Shown: in pieces, positions 5,430 through 9,026 of the stretch | Numbering within the stretch: the stretch's first letter is position 1 | Layout of the letters: every line of letters starts with the position of its first letter | Source of the DNA: Treponema sp. | GTDB lineage: Bacteria; Spirochaetota; Spirochaetia; Treponematales; Treponemataceae | Direction of reading: 5' to 3' | Assembly: GCA_016290335.1 (NCBI GenBank) | Contig: JAEETM010000113.1 | Span: forward strand, 1-9,026 | Length of the DNA: 9,026 nt | The notes under the pieces: model-generated | Database searches by the model: none | Seen by the model: the letters and a program-made list of their open reading frames with translations, nothing else | What the model was told of the DNA's origin: nothing | Made by a program: the position numbers and the translations under genes

Positions 5430-6506
5430 ATGCATACTATATATCTTACCGATGCAGCGAAACTGGTAGAACAGTTGTCTCGATTTATTTCTTTCGTTCA
5501 CTATATGGATGGTCAGTCAGGATATATTAGTTTTCGCGATAGCACCAGCTTCTTGGGAAGAGAAGAAGATTATAAAACCTATATCGCTGAAGAAGCTCGG
5601 AGAGAATTGAAGTTTGCTGATTGGACAGAGTCGTGGATTGGGAGCGGAAAGATAGCTGCTAGCGCAATGAAAGCTATGGCCAAAGCTGGCAACCTTGTCA
5701 ATAAGAATCAGCAGATTGATTTCAAGAATCGTCTCAACCCAGAACATCCTAATTTTCGAAAGGATGCTGAACGTGTATTGTTTGACATCTATCGAAACCC
5801 TTTATGTTCAAATTCTTCGGCCTTTGAAAATGCTGTAGCCACATTCGGTGCAAAGTATGATACTATCGCTTTCTTGTTTTTTGTAAAAGATGATACACGG
5901 TTCCTGCCTATCAGTACAGGACATTTTGATGCAGGATTCAAAATATTGAATATTGATTACACTACTAAATTTCGTTGTAGTTGGGAGAACTACAGGGGAT
6001 TCATCAGTATTATTATGGAAATACGTGCAATAATGGAAGATATGCTTCCTATGCATGGAATACCAAGATTAATTGATGCACACTCTTTTGTTTGGGTTAT
6101 TCAGGAAGAGTGTTTCATAAAATGGAATCCGGATACCACGCAAAATGCCAAAATTGAGGAAACCACTGAAGGTTATATGCAGGGAGTGGTTTCTGGTACA
6201 GGGGGGCGTAAAAAAACAATTTCGAGTGTTTTTGTTCGGAGTTTAGAAGTCGTAAAAGAAACCAAAAATCGTGCCAATGGCGTTTGTCAGTACTGTCAAC
6301 AGGTTGCTCCATTTATTGATAAGAACGGGAATCCATATTTGGAAGTACATCATGTAATTTGGCTCTCACGCGGTGGAGAAGACAGCACGACCAATACGGT
6401 GGCCCTTTGCCCGAATTGTCATAAGCGTATGCACATTCTGGATAGGCAGGAGGATATCAAGAAACTTCAAAATCTTATAACGGGGGCTACAGATTCTTAT
6501 GAATAA
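5430..6506 (+). CDS. HNH endonuclease with large uncharacterised N-terminal region
   Basis: 358 residues from ATG 5430, preferred over the in-frame ATG at 5418 because GGAG (5420-5423) sits six bases before it; the longer form would be 362 residues. The C-terminal 75 residues are an HNH nuclease with zinc-knuckle cysteines: CQYC (286-289), LEVHH (catalytic His pair 307-308), Asn322 in STTNTVALCPNCHKRMH, and Cys327/Cys330. This is the McrA/restriction-type HNH form. The first 280 residues match nothing I can name; they include a hydrophobic IAFLFFVKDDTRFLPI stretch, SWENYRGF and DAHSFVWVI, and may recognise DNA. Placed after vsr and overlapping the helicase gene, it likely belongs to the same defence operon. 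It could be a second restriction enzyme, a modification-dependent nuclease or an accessory effector; I cannot tell which. Confidence 0.87.
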   Translation: MHTIYLTDAAKLVEQLSRFISFVHYMDGQSGYISFRDSTSFLGREEDYKTYIAEEARRELKFADWTESWIGSGKIAASAMKAMAKAGNLVNKNQQIDFKNRLNPEHPNFRKDAERVLFDIYRNPLCSNSSAFENAVATFGAKYDTIAFLFFVKDDTRFLPISTGHFDAGFKILNIDYTTKFRCSWENYRGFISIIMEIRAIMEDMLPMHGIPRLIDAHSFVWVIQEECFIKWNPDTTQNAKIEETTEGYMQGVVSGTGGRKKTISSVFVRSLEVVKETKNRANGVCQYCQQVAPFIDKNGNPYLEVHHVIWLSRGGEDSTTNTVALCPNCHKRMHILDRQEDIKKLQNLITGATDSYE

Positions 6507-8499
6507 ATACACTTTTTCTACAAAATCCGGTAAGGCGTATTATTGTAATTCTATTCCAGGTTTTATTCGTGACAACTCTACTTCAATAATTGGACAATTA
6601 GTAAAGCATTCATTTGAGGTAAACAAAGATCAGTCTGATGCCTGGGAAAACCAGATCAGTGAATTACAAAACCGTTTGGAAAAATGCGGCATGGAAGGCG
6701 ATATCATATTTGAATATGATATCGTTCGTCTTGGAAAAAGAATAGATGTCATTCTTTTAATAAGACATATGGTTTTTTCCCTTGAATTTAAAAATGGCAA
6801 GGATATCTTTACCGCACAGGATGCGCAACAGGCAGAAGACTATGCAATAGATATTAAAAATTTTCATAAAGAATCCGAGGATCTTTACGTTTGCCCGATT
6901 CTTATTGCAACGAAAGCAGAGCCATATAAAAAAGTACAATCATCTGGCTGTTATCCGGATAAGCAGATTCATTTACAACGGGAAAATATTGAAACGCTAA
7001 TTCCAAAGGTTTCTTCAATTGTAGATCTTTATGGTGACGACAAGGAAATAGATTTTGAAAAATGGTTTAACTCGCCTTATTATCCAACACCAACCATTGT
7101 CGCGGCAGCGGTTGAAGCTTACAGTTCCCATAACTTAAGTCAAATCGCTCAGTCTGAGGCAGGGCAGGAGAACATTAATCTTTGCGAAGAAAAGATTAAT
7201 GAGGTTATTAATAAAGCGCAAACTAACAAGCGTAAATGTGTTTGTTTTGTTACCGGTGTTCCCGGAGCTGGAAAAACATTAGTTGGTCTTGATGTTGTTG
7301 CAAAAAATATGGACGAAGGGAAAAAGAATCTCAGTGTGTATCTCTCTGGTAACGGGCCCTTGGTCGAGGTTCTGCGGGAAGCATTAAAAAGAAGTGCAAA
7401 AGCAAAAAAGCAGTTTAACAGGGAAACAGAAGCGGCAATCAACACTTTGATCCAGGGCAGCTATGCTTTTAAGAAAGATAATGCGTCTCATAATCATGCA
7501 ACGCCGGAAAATATTCTTATTTTTGATGAGGCGCAACGTGTTTGGAACAAAGAAAAGATGACAAGCAAACATAAAGAAAATCCCTTGATGGCTGTAAGTG
7601 AACCGCATTTGCTGTTCAGCATAATGGACAGACATCAGGACTGGGCTGTTATGATTTGTCTTGTGGGGCTTGGACAGGACATTTATGACGGCGAGGTTGG
7701 CATCAATGAATGGTTCAGATGTGGTATTGAAGATTTTAAAGAGTGGGAACTGTACTATTCACCTGAAATTTTTGGACAAGTTGAAGATAAAAATATTAAC
7801 CGTGAAATGATTGAAGGATGCGATAGATGTCATCCTATTCCGGAGCTTCATTTAAAGACGTCTATTAGATCTTTCAGGGCAGACAAGCAATGCCAGTTTG
7901 TTGATGCTCTGCTTGATAATAAGCCTGATGAAGCCAAAGACGTCTATAATATTATTTCAGAAAAATATCCGGTTTATATTACAAGGGATTACGAAACAGC
8001 TAAAAATTGGGTAAGAAATCAAGTCCGCGGTTCACAAAGAAGCGGCGTATTGGCATGTAGCAGTGCGCAAAGATTAAAGCCTGAAGGAATTTATGTGCCG
8101 ACGGATATTGATGTTAAGAACTGGTTCCTTGCGCCAAGCGATGATTTGCGATCTTCGAATATGCTTGAAATAGTGGCCAGTGAGTTTAAAGTACAGGGCT
8201 TGGAAATTGATTGGGCCATCGTATGCTGGGATGCTGACTTAAGAAGAAAAGAAGGAAAAAACGATTGGGAATATTATAGTTTTAGAGGAACTAGGTGGAA
8301 TAGGAGAAACAAACCTGAGCAGAAAAGGTATTTATTAAATTCGTACAGGGTGCTTCTGACAAGAGCCAGGCAGGGGATGATTATTTTTGTTCCGAAAGGC
8401 GTTGATCCGGAAGTAGATGAAACAAGAAACGCTGAGTATTATGACAACATTTATTCTTATCTGCTGAAATGTGGAATTGAAGAACTTAGTGATGATTAA
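6499..8499 (+). CDS. DUF2075 / Schlafen-like nuclease-helicase
   Basis: 666-residue, three-part protein. Residues about 65-145 carry a PD-(D/E)xK-type nuclease signature: Asp83 in RIDVIL, Glu96-Phe-Lys98 in LEFKNG, then a Gln-containing helix (DAQQAEDYA). Residues 245-640 are a superfamily 1 helicase/ATPase core of the DUF2075 type: Walker A GVPGAGKT (253-260), Walker B ILIFDEAQ (Asp343-Glu344), a VGLGQDIYDGEVG motif, EFKVQGLEIDWAIV, and the terminal LLTRARQG (619-626) with arginine-finger residues. All key residues look intact, so it should be an ATP-driven nucleic-acid motor joined to a nuclease. The ATG overlaps the HNH gene's last codons by eight bases, which implies translational coupling. 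DUF2075/Schlafen-group helicases are frequent in phage-defence loci; no specific named system is claimed. Confidence 0.9.
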   Translation: MNKYTFSTKSGKAYYCNSIPGFIRDNSTSIIGQLVKHSFEVNKDQSDAWENQISELQNRLEKCGMEGDIIFEYDIVRLGKRIDVILLIRHMVFSLEFKNGKDIFTAQDAQQAEDYAIDIKNFHKESEDLYVCPILIATKAEPYKKVQSSGCYPDKQIHLQRENIETLIPKVSSIVDLYGDDKEIDFEKWFNSPYYPTPTIVAAAVEAYSSHNLSQIAQSEAGQENINLCEEKINEVINKAQTNKRKCVCFVTGVPGAGKTLVGLDVVAKNMDEGKKNLSVYLSGNGPLVEVLREALKRSAKAKKQFNRETEAAINTLIQGSYAFKKDNASHNHATPENILIFDEAQRVWNKEKMTSKHKENPLMAVSEPHLLFSIMDRHQDWAVMICLVGLGQDIYDGEVGINEWFRCGIEDFKEWELYYSPEIFGQVEDKNINREMIEGCDRCHPIPELHLKTSIRSFRADKQCQFVDALLDNKPDEAKDVYNIISEKYPVYITRDYETAKNWVRNQVRGSQRSGVLACSSAQRLKPEGIYVPTDIDVKNWFLAPSDDLRSSNMLEIVASEFKVQGLEIDWAIVCWDADLRRKEGKNDWEYYSFRGTRWNRRNKPEQKRYLLNSYRVLLTRARQGMIIFVPKGVDPEVDETRNAEYYDNIYSYLLKCGIEELSDD

Positions 8500-8520
8500 A
8501 AGGGCTATGGTAAATAAATA

Positions 8521-8769
8521 ATGACCATCCAATCCGCCATCATTGCAGCAAAATCATCATATAACTGGAGTATCGTGCCCCATGAACCCACCACCGTCAG
8601 CGTTCGGTATAGAATAAAAGGCGGAACGCTGCTGGAAACGGATTTCGATTTGTACACGGACGATCCGGAAACGGAGCTGGCGGATCTTTGGGAGCGTCTG
8701 TGCAGCGAACTGTGTTCTGCACGGGATGCCGTGCACTCGATGAAGGCGTACGGGTATATCTTGGAGTAG
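8521..8769 (+). CDS. Hypothetical protein, 82 residues
   Basis: I do not recognise this protein. It is acidic, with no membrane segment, signal peptide or cysteine motif. It contains a beta-like stretch (TTVSVRYRIKGGTLLETDFDLYTD) followed by a probable helix (ELADLWERLCSELCSARDAVHSMKAYGY), a plausible small alpha/beta fold. An in-frame stop at 8515 fixes the start at ATG 8521, but no good ribosome binding site stands before it; AAAAGGG at about 8497-8503 is too far. Codon choice is visibly more GC-rich than in the operon just upstream and like the DNA after it, so it probably belongs to the host backbone. It may have lost its original upstream control when the defence operon arrived. Confidence 0.6.
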   Translation: MTIQSAIIAAKSSYNWSIVPHEPTTVSVRYRIKGGTLLETDFDLYTDDPETELADLWERLCSELCSARDAVHSMKAYGYILE

Positions 8770-8828
8770 GGGGATATTAATAAGTAACAGCAGGCGGGGA
8801 AACCGTTGGCTGGCGGAGGAATCGGAAC

Positions 8829-9026
8829 ATGAAGCATGAGTGCAGAATAACAGTCTTGGAAACAAAATGCTTTACGGAGTATCAGGAAAAATATCTTGCG
8901 GATCCGAAATCAGGTCCATGTCCTTTTTTTAAGAAGGGCGATACGTTTTTGCTGAAAAGGACGCCGCAGCAGGATGATTTCTACCATTTGATGAACGGCA
9001 GGTTTTGCGGCGAGGCGTGGGACGCG
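8829..9026 (+). CDS. TIGR04076 family protein, 3'-partial
   Basis: First 66 codons of a protein that runs off the window. The start ATG 8829 has GGAGGA (8815-8820) eight bases upstream. The visible part, with ITVLETKCFTEYQEKYL then DPKSGPCPFFKKGDTFLL and FCGEAWDA, fits the TIGR04076 family of small cysteine-containing proteins of unknown function found in anaerobic bacteria. The family identity rests on remembered pattern (I-T-V-L near the start, G-P-C-P-F-F-x-x-G-D/E, and a W-D near the end). Nothing links it to the defence operon. Its base composition resembles the leader-peptide end of the window rather than the operon. Confidence 0.8.
   Translation, partial: MKHECRITVLETKCFTEYQEKYLADPKSGPCPFFKKGDTFLLKRTPQQDDFYHLMNGRFCGEAWDA

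Noticed and set aside
8505..8865. Minus-strand ORFs of 102-110 codons at the right end
   Set aside because: They are arginine/serine-rich shadows over the 82-residue gene and its GC-rich surroundings, without ribosome binding sites or recognisable motifs.

Overview
The window looks like chromosomal DNA of a low-to-medium GC Bacillota (Firmicutes). The evidence is strong AAGGAGG/GGAGG ribosome binding sites, a perfect TTGACA-17-TATAAT promoter, U-tailed hairpin terminators, and a leader peptide and TIGR04076 protein of types common in anaerobic clostridia and Negativicutes. The genus cannot be told from this sequence alone.

Layout, all genes on the + strand. (1) 1-930 holds an apparent double-glycine leader peptide (RiPP precursor-like) and a small SPFH-like/zinc-ribbon protein. 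A near-identical terminator precedes and follows the zinc-ribbon gene. (2) 930-2040 is a stretch of about 1.1 kb with no convincing gene but dense structure: tandem AGCATATA repeats running into an AT tract, a 12-bp-period array of CGTTACA repeats, a cluster of GTAGAAA/TTTCTAC motifs in both orientations, and a strong bidirectional terminator. It resembles an iteron-type origin or the debris of a phage/plasmid replication module. (3) 2043-8499 is a compact, more AT-rich operon of six genes behind one consensus promoter that carries a palindromic operator: an HTH regulator, a C5-cytosine DNA methyltransferase, an AlwI-family type II restriction endonuclease, a Vsr mismatch endonuclease, an HNH endonuclease with a large uncharacterised N-terminal region, and a DUF2075/Schlafen-like nuclease-helicase. 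(4) 8521-9026 returns to more GC-rich DNA with an unknown 82-residue protein and the start of a TIGR04076 protein cut by the window edge.

The operon reads as a self-regulated type II restriction-modification system. The regulator would tune expression, the methyltransferase would protect host sites with 5-methylcytosine, the AlwI-type enzyme would cut unmodified DNA, and Vsr would repair T:G mismatches from deamination of the 5-methylcytosines. The last two genes are not needed for classical restriction-modification. They sit in the same tight operon, the final pair overlapping by 8 bases, which suggests an extra nuclease/helicase defence layer and is the most interesting part of the window.
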